From: Methanosaeta sp. PtaB.Bin018
Lineage (GTDB): Archaea; Halobacteriota; Methanosarcinia; Methanotrichales; Methanotrichaceae
Assembly: GCA_002067755.1 (NCBI GenBank)
Contig: MVQH01000075.1
Span: 1-55,480, forward strand
Reading direction: 5' to 3'
DNA: 55,480 nt
The notes beneath the pieces were generated by a model. That model was not told the origin of the DNA. It saw only the letters and a program-made list of their open reading frames with translations, and made no database searches. This document shows positions 17,401 through 25,243 of this stretch, one piece after another. The position numbers and the translations under genes were made by a program. Position 1 is the stretch's first letter. Each line of letters opens with the position of its first letter.

Positions 17401-17730
17401 TCAGATCTTCAACTCATCAAGTATCTTTAGAACAACTACTGATCCGTAGGCAGCACCAGGCCCTCCTGCCATCAATATGGCAGCACCAGTCGCCTCCAGG
17501 ATCTCCTGACGGCTGGCCCCCAGTTTCACTGCCATTGGCACATGATTCCACAGGCAGTACTCGCACTTGAGGGCAACGGCGACGGCTACCAATATAAGTT
17601 CCTTGGTTTTTGTGTCCAGTGCCCCCTCCTTGGTGACTTCATCGTGTAGCAGCTTCAATGCCTTCGTCACTTCTGGCATTTCCTTTTCCAATGCAGCCAT
17701 TCTTTCTTGCATATCTATTCTCTGATTCAT
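17401..17730 (-). CDS. Carboxymuconolactone decarboxylase / AhpD-like protein
   Basis: A 109-aa all-helical CMD-family protein with the redox-type signature CEYCLWNHVPMAVKLGASRQEILE (Cys-x-x-Cys followed by His four residues later), as in AhpD-like peroxidase-reducing proteins. It may act in thiol-dependent peroxide or alkyl-hydroperoxide defence; substrate not determined. ATG at 17730 preferred over the TTG at 17748, which adds only six residues. Monocistronic, with the MITE downstream. Confidence 0.85.
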   Translation of the reverse strand: MNQRIDMQERMAALEKEMPEVTKALKLLHDEVTKEGALDTKTKELILVAVAVALKCEYCLWNHVPMAVKLGASRQEILEATGAAILMAGGPGAAYGSVVVLKILDELKI

Positions 17731-18384
17731 ACTATCGCCCAATTGCAACGATGTAATCAGTTTTTGCCAAGGTCTTCTCGAAGATCATATCATGAATCAG
17801 AATTTCATTGTCGCTTATGGCATGTATATTCTCAGCCTGCACAAAATCTCATCGGCTACTTTCATAGTCTCAACCCATTCTCTAGCAGACGCGCCATGGC
17901 AGACTTGCCTGGGCGCTTCATAGGTATGGCTAGAGGCAAAGTAGACTGGCTTTCGAATAACTTTAGTGGAATTAAATCATATTTACTAATAAATCTTTTG
18001 CTTAACATCACATCATCCTTCTTCCCGGAGCTTCTTTTAGGTCGCAGCGAACGCTTTTTTTTAAAGCTCATTCTCGGGATGTGCTTGCCCTGGCAGCCTC
18101 TCCTGCTCGGCAATCCTGGCCTCGTACTTGCATCGGTTGCCATTTGCCGCTGAACGCTCTCCCAGGATTCTCGGCCAATTCATCTCACCATCGAGAAGGG
18201 AGGTTGGGATGGATGCAGTGCTCGCGGGCAACTTAGGCCAGCTGCCTGCCGGACTCAAGCTCGGACACTGCAGATATCTTGAACTCTTAAGGTCGTAGCG
18301 CAGCCTCATTTTTGCCGTATGCTTCCCACCATGAGTCGGCATTGTTTAACCGGCTGTCCATTCGGTGGGGGGTTCACAGCAAAA
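17731..18384. other. Gene-poor stretch between CMD gene and MITE copy 2
   Basis: About 650 bases with only short overlapping frames in both directions, none with a recognisable domain, good ribosome-binding site or family-like start. The right edge (about 18372-18384) is the original 3' end of trmY before the MITE inserted. It may hold decayed sequence; nothing else identified. Confidence 0.45.
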
Positions 18385-18392
18385 AATTTGTA
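18385..18392 (+). repeat. Target-site duplication, left, of MITE copy 2
   Basis: AATTTGTA immediately left of the element; repeated exactly at 18552-18559, inside trmY. Confidence 0.85.
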
Positions 18393-18551
18393 GGCTCTTC
18401 GCTAAATTGTGTGGGTGAGATCGGGCATAAAATATCTCCTCTGTGCCTCTGTGTCTCTGTGGTTCAGTTAGCGAATCACGTTTCAGTACAGAGTCACGAA
18501 GACACAGAGATTTTGCGATTCAAGTTCACCCATACTAAATAGCGAGGAGCC
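18393..18551 (+). mobile_element. MITE-like non-autonomous element, copy 2 (159 bp)
   Basis: Same element and same orientation as copy 1, 159 bp because the TCTCTGTG unit is present in an extra copy; otherwise base-for-base identical as far as I can align by eye. Perfect 8-bp flanking duplication AATTTGTA (18385-18392, 18552-18559). Its right inverted repeat overlaps the 3' end of trmY and supplies that gene's present stop codon. Near identity of the two copies implies recent transposition. Confidence 0.88.
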
Positions 18552-19137
18552 AATTTGTATCCATCATCCAATTCATAAGAACTATGCAGTGATCAGCATG
18601 CAGGCTGACAGGCCCAATGGAGACCACCACTGCTCCAGCCTGCTCGATCACAGTCCACTCTTTGGGCGCAATGCCCATGTGGTCACCGAGGATGAATGCC
18701 ACATCTCCGGAAATGTCGCAGCCCGCAACGCTGCGAATATCCGCACCATCCTCTCGCAAGCACAGCATCCTCGCGCCCTTCAGGTCCGCAAGAACGTTTG
18801 CAAGCCCTCCAGTCCGAACGAATATGCCGGACGTGGACGATGCCCAATCAGGCGTGGCAGACACTGCAAGTGCTTTTTTTAGCAATGCAGCCGTTGTGCG
18901 CTCATCAGGGTTCAGGTGGCGCAATGTCTCGCCATCAAGCCGTACCGTCTTTGGGATCTCGCCGCCCAGGAGCACGAGGTAGACGCAGACATCTTTTCGT
19001 ATGCCATGAGAGAGGACGAAGGCCGCCGTAACGCAGCGGCAGAGGATGTCGAGCCGTCCTGATGTGCCGGGGATGTCCTCTAAAGAGAACATGGGCGTGG
19101 TTGTGGCCTTGTTTCCGATGATGACGAAATTGCGCAT
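18535..19137 (-). CDS. trmY: tRNA (pseudouridine(54)-N1)-methyltransferase TrmY, 3' end altered by a MITE
   Basis: SPOUT-fold SAM-dependent methyltransferase that makes N1-methylpseudouridine at tRNA position 54 in archaea. The 200-aa protein starts MRNFVIIGNKATTTPMFSLE, the standard TrmY start, and carries ILGDHMGI and SIGPVSLHADHCIVLMN, the SPOUT knot and SAM-binding C-terminal region. The frame extends to 19290 but family starts support 19137. The last residues after MDTN (WLLAI, then TAG) are encoded by the inverted repeat of MITE copy 2. Joining the bases across the element and removing one target duplication restores MDTNFLL followed by TGA. The catalytic core is untouched, so it is probably still active. 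Confidence 0.9.
   Translation of the reverse strand: MRNFVIIGNKATTTPMFSLEDIPGTSGRLDILCRCVTAAFVLSHGIRKDVCVYLVLLGGEIPKTVRLDGETLRHLNPDERTTAALLKKALAVSATPDWASSTSGIFVRTGGLANVLADLKGARMLCLREDGADIRSVAGCDISGDVAFILGDHMGIAPKEWTVIEQAGAVVVSIGPVSLHADHCIVLMNWMMDTNWLLAI
18552..18559 (+). repeat. Target-site duplication, right, of MITE copy 2
   Basis: AATTTGTA, identical to 18385-18392; on the minus strand it encodes part of the TrmY tail (Asp-Thr-Asn). Confidence 0.85.
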
Positions 19138-19293
19138 GCTCAGATGAGAACGGAGATGAGATACAAGCCACTTTCGATCCATGTGTGTCATGCGCCAGTC
19201 GCGTGCGATCCTGTGAAGTCCTTGCAGTCCTGCAGCGTCCCGAAAAGAATAATAACCCATAGATGGATTTATGCCCATCAACCGGAGCATAAA

Positions 19294-19938
19294 ATGATTC
19301 GTTTCGTTTCCCTGGATATGGATGGCACCTTGGTCAACTCCAGATTCGTGGAGAAGGTCTGGATGGAGGGCATTCCCCGCCTGTATGCGGAGAGGTCAGG
19401 GCTGGACTTTGCTGCCGCAAAGGAGTACGTGGTCGGCGAGTACATGAAGATCGGCAGCGACCATCTGGAGTGGTATGACCTGCGATACTGGATAGATAAA
19501 TTCGAATTGAATATCGGCAGAGATGAGCTCTTGGAGCTTTACGAGGACGAGATCGAGACATATCCAGAGGTCCAGGAGGCACTGGATATCCTGGCAGAAA
19601 GCTACAATCTCGTTGTGACCTCAAATGCTGCTCGCGAGTTCATCGACATAGAGCTAGACGGCCTCTCCGATTACTTTTGCGAGACATTTTCGGCTACCAG
19701 CGACTTTCGGGAGGTGAAGAAATCGCCCCTGCTTTACAGCGCTGTCTGCGCAGCTCTGGGCGCCAAGCCCTTCGAGGTGATGCACATAGGCGATCATTAC
19801 AACTACGATTATGAGTCACCTCTGCAGGCAGGTCTTGATGCGCTCTTCCTGGACCGCAAAAGCATGAGATCTGGCAGCGAGGTTGTGGGCGACCTTCGGG
19901 AAGCCGTAGAGCTGATATGCAACTTGCGAGTGAGATAA
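19294..19938 (+). CDS. HAD-superfamily hydrolase
   Basis: A 214-aa haloacid-dehalogenase-type phosphatase. Motif I is LDMDGTLVNS at residues 6-15, motif II VVTSNAA, motif III lysine in VKKSPLLY, and motif IV HIGDHYNYDYESPLQAG. The helical cap between motif I and II is of the small C1 type. Likely a phosphatase of small metabolites (phosphoglycolate-like), substrate unknown. Starts at the ATG at 19294 with GGAG ten bases upstream; upstream in-frame codons to 19144 lie in the trmY region on the other strand. Followed after 13 bases by pyrF. Confidence 0.85.
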   Translation: MIRFVSLDMDGTLVNSRFVEKVWMEGIPRLYAERSGLDFAAAKEYVVGEYMKIGSDHLEWYDLRYWIDKFELNIGRDELLELYEDEIETYPEVQEALDILAESYNLVVTSNAAREFIDIELDGLSDYFCETFSATSDFREVKKSPLLYSAVCAALGAKPFEVMHIGDHYNYDYESPLQAGLDALFLDRKSMRSGSEVVGDLREAVELICNLRVR

Positions 19939-19951
19939 AAGTGACGATCTC

Positions 19952-20599
19952 ATGAAGAAAGACACTCAGCTGATCCTGGCGCTTGATGTGAGATCAAGGG
20001 CCAGAGCCATATCGCTGGCAAGAGGGCTGATAGATTATTTCGATGCAATTAAAATTGGATATCCGCTCATCCTCGCTTCAGGCCTCAGCATCGTGAAAGA
20101 GATCTCTGCCATCTCTCCTGTTATCGCAGATCTGAAGATCGCCGACACTCCCAATACCAATCGCCTCATCTGCGAGGAAGCGCTTGGCGCTGGAGCTTGC
20201 GGCATAATCGCCCATGCCTTCCCGGGATTGGACTCTTTGCAGGCCTGTGCCAAGAGTGCAGCGGACTGGGGCGCCGACATTTTCGTGGTCACTGAGATGA
20301 GCCATCCTGGAGCGGAGCTGTTCATGGCGCCACTTGCTGAGCGGCTGGCCAGGCTGGCTGTGGATGTGAACGCCTCAGGGGTAGTCGCACCGGCCACGCG
20401 ACCAGAGAGGATCAAGCAGATCCGTTCGATCATTGGAAGGAGGATCATCATCTCGCCAGGAGTGGGCGCGCAGGGCGGCTCAGCTTCGCAGGCACTTTTG
20501 GCTGGTGCAGACTTCCTGATCCTTGGAAGATCAGTATACGAGGCAGAAGACCCTGAAGCCTCTGCAAAGGGCGTGCTAAAGGAGATCGATCAGCTCTAG
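19952..20599 (+). CDS. pyrF: Orotidine 5'-phosphate decarboxylase
   Basis: Final step of UMP synthesis: decarboxylation of OMP. The 215-aa TIM-barrel protein shows ILALDV at the start, K in DAIKIGYPL, the catalytic tetrad segment ADLKIADTPNTN (D-x-K-x-x-D), HAFPG, VTEMSHPGA and the phosphate-binding end SPGVGAQGG...LILGRSVYEA. Length is normal for the archaeal type. Its TAG stop shares the palindromic CTAG with the stop of the convergent response-regulator gene. Confidence 0.95.
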   Translation: MKKDTQLILALDVRSRARAISLARGLIDYFDAIKIGYPLILASGLSIVKEISAISPVIADLKIADTPNTNRLICEEALGAGACGIIAHAFPGLDSLQACAKSAADWGADIFVVTEMSHPGAELFMAPLAERLARLAVDVNASGVVAPATRPERIKQIRSIIGRRIIISPGVGAQGGSASQALLAGADFLILGRSVYEAEDPEASAKGVLKEIDQL

Positions 20600-20991
20600 G
20601 AGGTGGCTTTAAAAACCTCGCCCATGTTGCGCTCGATGGCAGCGTCAAGCTCCTCAGCCTTCACGGGTTTGTTGAGGAAATCATCTGCTCCAACCTCATA
20701 GCAGAGATCGCGACAGATCTCCGGATCAAAGGCCGTTACGACTATTATCTTTGGACCCTGAGGCCAGCGTTTACGAATGACCTTCGTGGCCTCAATGCCA
20801 TCCATCTCTGGCATCTGGATATCCATAAGCACCAAATCGTAAGGATGGTCCTCCAAGGCTAAAAGGACCTCATGGCCGTTGTTGGCAGTATCTGCCCGAT
20901 AGCCAAGCTTCTTGAGGATTATCAACGCAGTCATCCGATTGACAGGGTTGTCCTCAGCAAGAAGGATATTCAATTTAGATCTGGTGGGCAT
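20596..20991 (-). CDS. Single-domain response regulator (CheY-like receiver)
   Basis: A 131-aa stand-alone receiver. Acidic pocket LLAEDNP (E-D), phospho-acceptor aspartate in LVLMDIQMPEMDG, Thr in IIVVTAF and Lys in LNKPVKAEEL are all present, so it should be phosphorylatable. No output domain and no kinase next to it. It may act as a phosphate shuttle or sink or bind a partner protein. GAGG sits just before the ATG. Confidence 0.9.
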   Translation of the reverse strand: MPTRSKLNILLAEDNPVNRMTALIILKKLGYRADTANNGHEVLLALEDHPYDLVLMDIQMPEMDGIEATKVIRKRWPQGPKIIVVTAFDPEICRDLCYEVGADDFLNKPVKAEELDAAIERNMGEVFKATS

Positions 20992-21224
20992 TGTCCTCGT
21001 CTGTACATTGCCCCTCCATGTATAAGAATTTTTCTTTAGTAATTAATTTGGCAAAAGAGATTTAATTATTTCTAAAAGCATGCGATGCCTATTTTAGAGC
21101 GACAGCACGGCAGTTTATGAAACTAATAAAACATAACTTATAATTAATTTAAATTTGCCAGGCGCATCTGTACCAAAGCTTTGACCCATGGGCAAAATTA
21201 TTTCCCTCGAATGGCCCAAAGCTG

Positions 21225-21716
21225 ATGAAGATGAAAGGTCAAACAATCCAGTCAGTTCAAACTCAGGAGATAGAAGAGAGTTTTTTCCAGACCCCTACCT
21301 TCCAGGCCTTGACCATCGGCGTTCCCTTCTGCGTCTTCAAACTGCTCTTCGGTTTGCTCTGTGTCCGCATCGGCGGAGAGCAGGGTTCACATCTCCTGGA
21401 GTTTTTTGGCTGGCTGGTCATAGTCTGGGCCTTTGCGGATCTGCTCATGAACCTGGCAAGGGTCGTATTTCATCTGGCCGGACGCGCCTCGCCCATCGAG
21501 TACTGCACTGTAGCACAGGCCGGACAGCTCATCAGGCGGCCGGGGTTATTTTTGGCTGTCGACACATTCATCTCCTTCTCCATAATCTGCCTAGTACTCT
21601 GGTCCGGCTGGATCGCTCGCCTTTCCAGGGAAGAATCATATATCTGGTATGCAGCAACTACATTAAATCTGATCAGCATATCCATCGTAAATATCTGGCT
21701 GGAATTGAGGAGATAA
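21225..21716 (+). CDS. Four-helix membrane protein of unknown function
   Basis: A 163-aa protein with about four hydrophobic segments (around IGVPFCVFKLLFGLL, FFGWLVIVWAFADLLMN, FISFSIICLVLWSGW and ATTLNLISISIVNIWL). No family recognised. Its stop overlaps the CDF transporter start by one base (TAATG), so the two are translationally coupled and it may be an accessory subunit. A TATA-like run at about 21133-21160 serves the pair. Start is uncertain: 21225 is the first ATG in this frame; an ATG at 21188 in another frame has an equally plausible beginning. Confidence 0.7.
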   Translation: MKMKGQTIQSVQTQEIEESFFQTPTFQALTIGVPFCVFKLLFGLLCVRIGGEQGSHLLEFFGWLVIVWAFADLLMNLARVVFHLAGRASPIEYCTVAQAGQLIRRPGLFLAVDTFISFSIICLVLWSGWIARLSREESYIWYAATTLNLISISIVNIWLELRR

Positions 21717-22723
21717 TGCGCCAAAAAATGGAATCTAGCGCCGCAAATATCAATAAGCGAAAGTCGGAGGTGGCTCTGTTATCGGTCATTTCAAATACAG
21801 CGCTGGTCATTCTCAAGATAACAACAGGCCTGATGATCGGCTCAGTGTCTGTCATCTCCGAAGCAGTTCACTCCGGCGTGGACCTGCTTGCCGCTCTGAT
21901 TGCCTTCTTGGCGGTCAAAGTGGCAGGCAAGCCAGCGGATGAGAATCACCATTTTGGCCACAATAAAGTCGAGAACATCTCAGGCGTTGTCGAGGCCTTG
22001 CTCATATTCCTGGCAGCAGGATGGATCCTCTTCGAGGCTTACAAGAGGCTCATGGACCCTGAACAGATTGACAGTCCGGGATGGGGCGTGGCAGTTATGC
22101 TGATCTCCTCTGGTGCAAACATCTTCGTCTCTCAGAGGCTATTTTGCGTTGGCAAGGAGACTGATTCTGTGGCATTGCAGGCCGATGCGTGGCACTTGCG
22201 CACTGACATTTACACATCTTCGGGCGTCATGGCAGGCTTGGCAATCATCTGGATTGGAGAGCTGCTGTTTCCGAGAGCCGATCTTCACTGGGTAGATCCG
22301 CTGGTGGCAATTGGGGTCGCGCTCCTGATCCTCAAAGCTGCTTGGAGGCTGACGATGGAGTCCGCTAAAGACCTGATGGACGTGAGCCTGCCAGAGGACG
22401 AAGAGGAATGCATTCGCAAGTATATCACAGTATTTGCGCCCACTGTGAGAGGTTTTCACAGGCTTCGGACCCGCAAAGCGGGATCGAGCCGTTTCGTGGA
22501 GTTTCATGTGCGAGTAGATCCTACAATGTCGGTGGACGAGTCGCATCGCATCTCCGATATGATCGCCGACGCCATCAAACTACAATACCCTGGAACGACG
22601 GTAACTGTTCACATCGAGCCGTGCAATTGTGCTCTGGCTCATGAGGATACCTGTGGCTGTCTCCTAAGCCAGGATGAGAGGAAAGCAGTTTTAAAAAAAG
22701 CCTCGAATCTGAGCAGCGAATGA
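21716..22723 (+). CDS. Cation diffusion facilitator (CDF) transporter
   Basis: A 335-aa zinc/iron/manganese-type efflux antiporter of the plasma membrane. Six membrane helices; the metal site motifs SEAVHSGVD (HxxxD, helix II region) and DAWHLRTDIY (HxxxD, helix V) are present, with HHFGHNKVE between helices, and a cytoplasmic C-terminal domain with further metal ligands (VEFHVRVD, HIEPCNC...CGC). The His-rather-than-Asp pattern in helix II suggests zinc-type selectivity, uncertain. GAGGAG precedes the ATG at 21716. The same frame is open back to 21188, but those codons read through the membrane protein gene in another frame and lack family similarity. Confidence 0.9.
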   Translation: MRQKMESSAANINKRKSEVALLSVISNTALVILKITTGLMIGSVSVISEAVHSGVDLLAALIAFLAVKVAGKPADENHHFGHNKVENISGVVEALLIFLAAGWILFEAYKRLMDPEQIDSPGWGVAVMLISSGANIFVSQRLFCVGKETDSVALQADAWHLRTDIYTSSGVMAGLAIIWIGELLFPRADLHWVDPLVAIGVALLILKAAWRLTMESAKDLMDVSLPEDEEECIRKYITVFAPTVRGFHRLRTRKAGSSRFVEFHVRVDPTMSVDESHRISDMIADAIKLQYPGTTVTVHIEPCNCALAHEDTCGCLLSQDERKAVLKKASNLSSE

Positions 22724-22790
22724 TCTCATACTTCAAACGGTAAAAATTTTAGGGAGAAAGGTTTATTCGCTCACAGGTTGAGGTGGCACC

Positions 22791-23855
22791 ATGGACTTAG
22801 GCCGACGCTTTGAGGTCGCTGCGGGAGCGTTCATCTTCCTGGCCTTGCTCATCACCATTTATTTGACAAAAGATTTCCTGTCCACGATCCTTCTCAGCGT
22901 CGTTTTGGTCTTCCTGCTGAGGCCCCTTTATGCAGTCTTCTACAGGTTCACAAGGCACGGACAGGTCTCGAGTCTATTCTCCTTGTTGATAATGTTCATC
23001 CTCATCCTGGCCGTATTGGTGAGCCTCACAACTGTGCTTCTGGTTGAGATATCAAACCTCGAGGCTTCTGGTGTCATATCGGATATTCGATTCACAGATA
23101 TTGCCAAAGACCTCGATCTCTGGCTACAAAGCGTGCTTCCAGGTTGGTTTTATCAATATTCGAGCAGCGTTGCCAGCCAGTATGTGAATGAGATCGGAGA
23201 CATTCCATCGACCATAGCAGCATGGTTGCTTCCCGTTGTGGAAAAAGAGCTGGCAAGTTTTGCAGCCAACCTGCCAGCGATATTCGCCCAATCTATCGTG
23301 GTGATATTCTTCACATACTACATCCTCATCGACGGCAAGAATTTTGTCGCCAGCGCTGTGGATCTAGTTCCCAAGACCAGGAGGAGCATAGTTCGATATT
23401 TTCTCTGTGAGCTGAACGATATTTATACCACTCTTTTCACAGTCTATTTCACCACATCTATGCTGAGTGGCGTCCTGGCCGCCATCGGATTTTCATTTCT
23501 GGGCGTTCCCTATCCATTTGTGATGGGAACAATCGTTGCAGTCTTTACCCTCATACCATTGCTCGGCCCACCCTTTGTATTCGTCCCCATGGCATTGTAT
23601 TACCTACTGATTGGAGATGTGGTAACTGGCCTGATAGTGCTGGTATTCGGAGTCGTTGTTTTGATGGTAATACCCGAAAATGTAATCAGACCTCATCTGG
23701 CAATGAGGAGCGCCAGGATCCATCCCATCGTTACAGTGCTGGCTTACACAGCACCGCTCTTTATGCTGGGCATCATCGGCGTGATCGTTGGCCCAACTCT
23801 CTATGGATTTCTTCTGGCTGCCTACAGGTCTGTGGTCCACTATAAGGAGATTTGA
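22791..23855 (+). CDS. AI-2E family transporter (UPF0118)
   Basis: A 354-aa integral membrane protein with about seven helices in the AI-2E/UPF0118 pattern: two N-terminal helices, a periplasmic-side loop (about residues 85-160), then the conserved MGTIVAVFTLIPLLGPPFVFVP block and the C-terminal GIIGVIVGPTLYGFL. Family members export autoinducer-2, act in Na+/H+ exchange or have unknown cargo. GAGGTGG precedes the ATG. Confidence 0.85.
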   Translation: MDLGRRFEVAAGAFIFLALLITIYLTKDFLSTILLSVVLVFLLRPLYAVFYRFTRHGQVSSLFSLLIMFILILAVLVSLTTVLLVEISNLEASGVISDIRFTDIAKDLDLWLQSVLPGWFYQYSSSVASQYVNEIGDIPSTIAAWLLPVVEKELASFAANLPAIFAQSIVVIFFTYYILIDGKNFVASAVDLVPKTRRSIVRYFLCELNDIYTTLFTVYFTTSMLSGVLAAIGFSFLGVPYPFVMGTIVAVFTLIPLLGPPFVFVPMALYYLLIGDVVTGLIVLVFGVVVLMVIPENVIRPHLAMRSARIHPIVTVLAYTAPLFMLGIIGVIVGPTLYGFLLAAYRSVVHYKEI

Positions 23856-23950
23856 AGGGCTATTAAAAAAAGAAGTTAGCGGCAGACCATGGAAAGCTTT
23901 ATCTCTTTTTATAGGCCACTTATCTAGTCCAGTTTCATGGAGCTTTGAAG

Positions 23951-25243
23951 ATGGGTTTAGAGATGGGTTCAGAAAGATATGGTGCAAAACAGATCGCAGA
24001 GCTGCTGCTAACTGCTGATATATACAATCGTAAGGAGAGTCTCACTGAGGATGATTTGCCTCCAAAAATCCGCAAACATTATTTCGATGTAGAGACCAAG
24101 AGCGTCAAAAGGCCGATATATGTAACCAGTTCAGACGTCCAGAAGATTTATGGCATCGAGAATGTCAAGGCGACAATAAAGGATCTATCCTTCGTGGCCT
24201 ATGAGGAGTTCGGATCCCAATTGAGGCTGACGGTCTTCGATGTGGCAGCGAAGTGGTTCGCCAACCAAAAGGACATGGCAGCGATCAGATCTAACCCGAC
24301 TTTAGCCTTTTTTTATGAGAATTACGACTCCATGAACGTGAGCTATGCCGAGGCCAAGAACGGCAACAGACCACTTTACTCTGACCGAGAGTGGATCGAC
24401 GCCAGGATAAAAGAAATTTGCAAAGATCAAAAGGAAGCAGAGGATCTTCTCAAGCTCGCGTACATCAGGGCCCCTGAAGATATCAGAGACAGCATCTCAG
24501 ACCTGGTTCTAACCGATGAGCAGAAAGTGGAGATCGAAAAGACCGGCAAAGCCCTGCAAAATCGGGAATACCTCCAGCAGATCGGGCTTTATGAGATTGG
24601 AAAGCTTCTATTCATCGGCCCGCCTGGAACTGGCAAGACCTCCACAGCCAGAGCTTTATCCAGTTGGTTCTCCTTGCCAATGGTGGAGGTCAGGCTCTCG
24701 ATGATCACCAGCCAGTATTTGGGTGAGACCTCCAAGAACATCGACAAGGTATTCGATCTGGCCAAGAGGCTCAGCCCGTGCATACTACTCATAGATGAGT
24801 TCGACTTCGTGGCCAAGACCAGAACATCAGACGAGCACGGGGCTATCAAGAGAGCAGTCAACACCCTTCTCAAGGCCATCGATGAGATCAGCCTTGTCGA
24901 GCACGGAGTTCTTCTATTGGCTGCAACCAATCATCCGCAGCTTCTGGACTATGCTGCCTGGAGGAGGTTCGATAAGGTGTTGAATTTCCCCTTGCCTGAT
25001 GCAGAGATGAGGCGCAGGATCCTGGACAAGGTGCTCTCCCTCATAGACGCAGACGTGGACACCTATGAGCTGGCTGAGCTGACGGATGGGTACTCCGGCT
25101 CAGACCTTAGATTGGTCGTCAGAGAAGCTGTCCTGAATGCGCTTCTGGAGGACAGAAGGAAGCTGAGCCAGGACGATCTTTTGAGCTCCATCGAAGAGTT
25201 TGGTCGCAGGATCTCCGAGTACAAGGGGAGCATTGCGACATGA
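23951..25243 (+). CDS. AAA+ ATPase with unassigned N-terminal domain
   Basis: A 430-aa protein. Residues 1 to ~190 are an unassigned domain of mixed helix and strand; residues ~195-430 are a classical AAA module: Walker A GPPGTGKT at ~223-230, Walker B ILLIDEFD, sensor-1 LLAATNHP, arginine-finger region AAWRRFDKVLNFPLPD and the small helical domain with GYSGSDLRLVVREA. This resembles the Cdc48/FtsH/proteasome-ATPase clade but with only one ring and no protease or membrane segment, suggesting a substrate-remodelling role. GGAG lies nine bases before the ATG at 23951. Overlaps the next gene by 4 bases (ATGA). Confidence 0.85.
   Translation: MGLEMGSERYGAKQIAELLLTADIYNRKESLTEDDLPPKIRKHYFDVETKSVKRPIYVTSSDVQKIYGIENVKATIKDLSFVAYEEFGSQLRLTVFDVAAKWFANQKDMAAIRSNPTLAFFYENYDSMNVSYAEAKNGNRPLYSDREWIDARIKEICKDQKEAEDLLKLAYIRAPEDIRDSISDLVLTDEQKVEIEKTGKALQNREYLQQIGLYEIGKLLFIGPPGTGKTSTARALSSWFSLPMVEVRLSMITSQYLGETSKNIDKVFDLAKRLSPCILLIDEFDFVAKTRTSDEHGAIKRAVNTLLKAIDEISLVEHGVLLLAATNHPQLLDYAAWRRFDKVLNFPLPDAEMRRRILDKVLSLIDADVDTYELAELTDGYSGSDLRLVVREAVLNALLEDRRKLSQDDLLSSIEEFGRRISEYKGSIAT

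Noticed and set aside
17707-18342. Several open frames of 90-150 codons on both strands
   Set aside because: They overlap one another, have no family-like start, ribosome-binding site or motif, and lie in a stretch with signs of decay.
18355-18392. WGVHSKK-like codons left of MITE copy 2 that echo WGVHSKKV in the zinc-ribbon protein at 16769-17155
   Set aside because: The match is about eight residues, in the opposite orientation, with no similarity on either side, and this DNA is explained as the original 3' end of trmY.
17084-18542. Short plus-strand frames sharing the same residues at 17183-17320 and 18393-18542
   Set aside because: The shared peptide is simply the MITE read in frame; the element shows no sign of coding.
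21188-22723. One 511-residue CDF protein with a long N-terminal extension
   Set aside because: The first ~176 residues overlap, in another frame, a hydrophobic protein with clear membrane helices; CDF family similarity begins only at about 21716, where a GAGGAG site and ATG are present.
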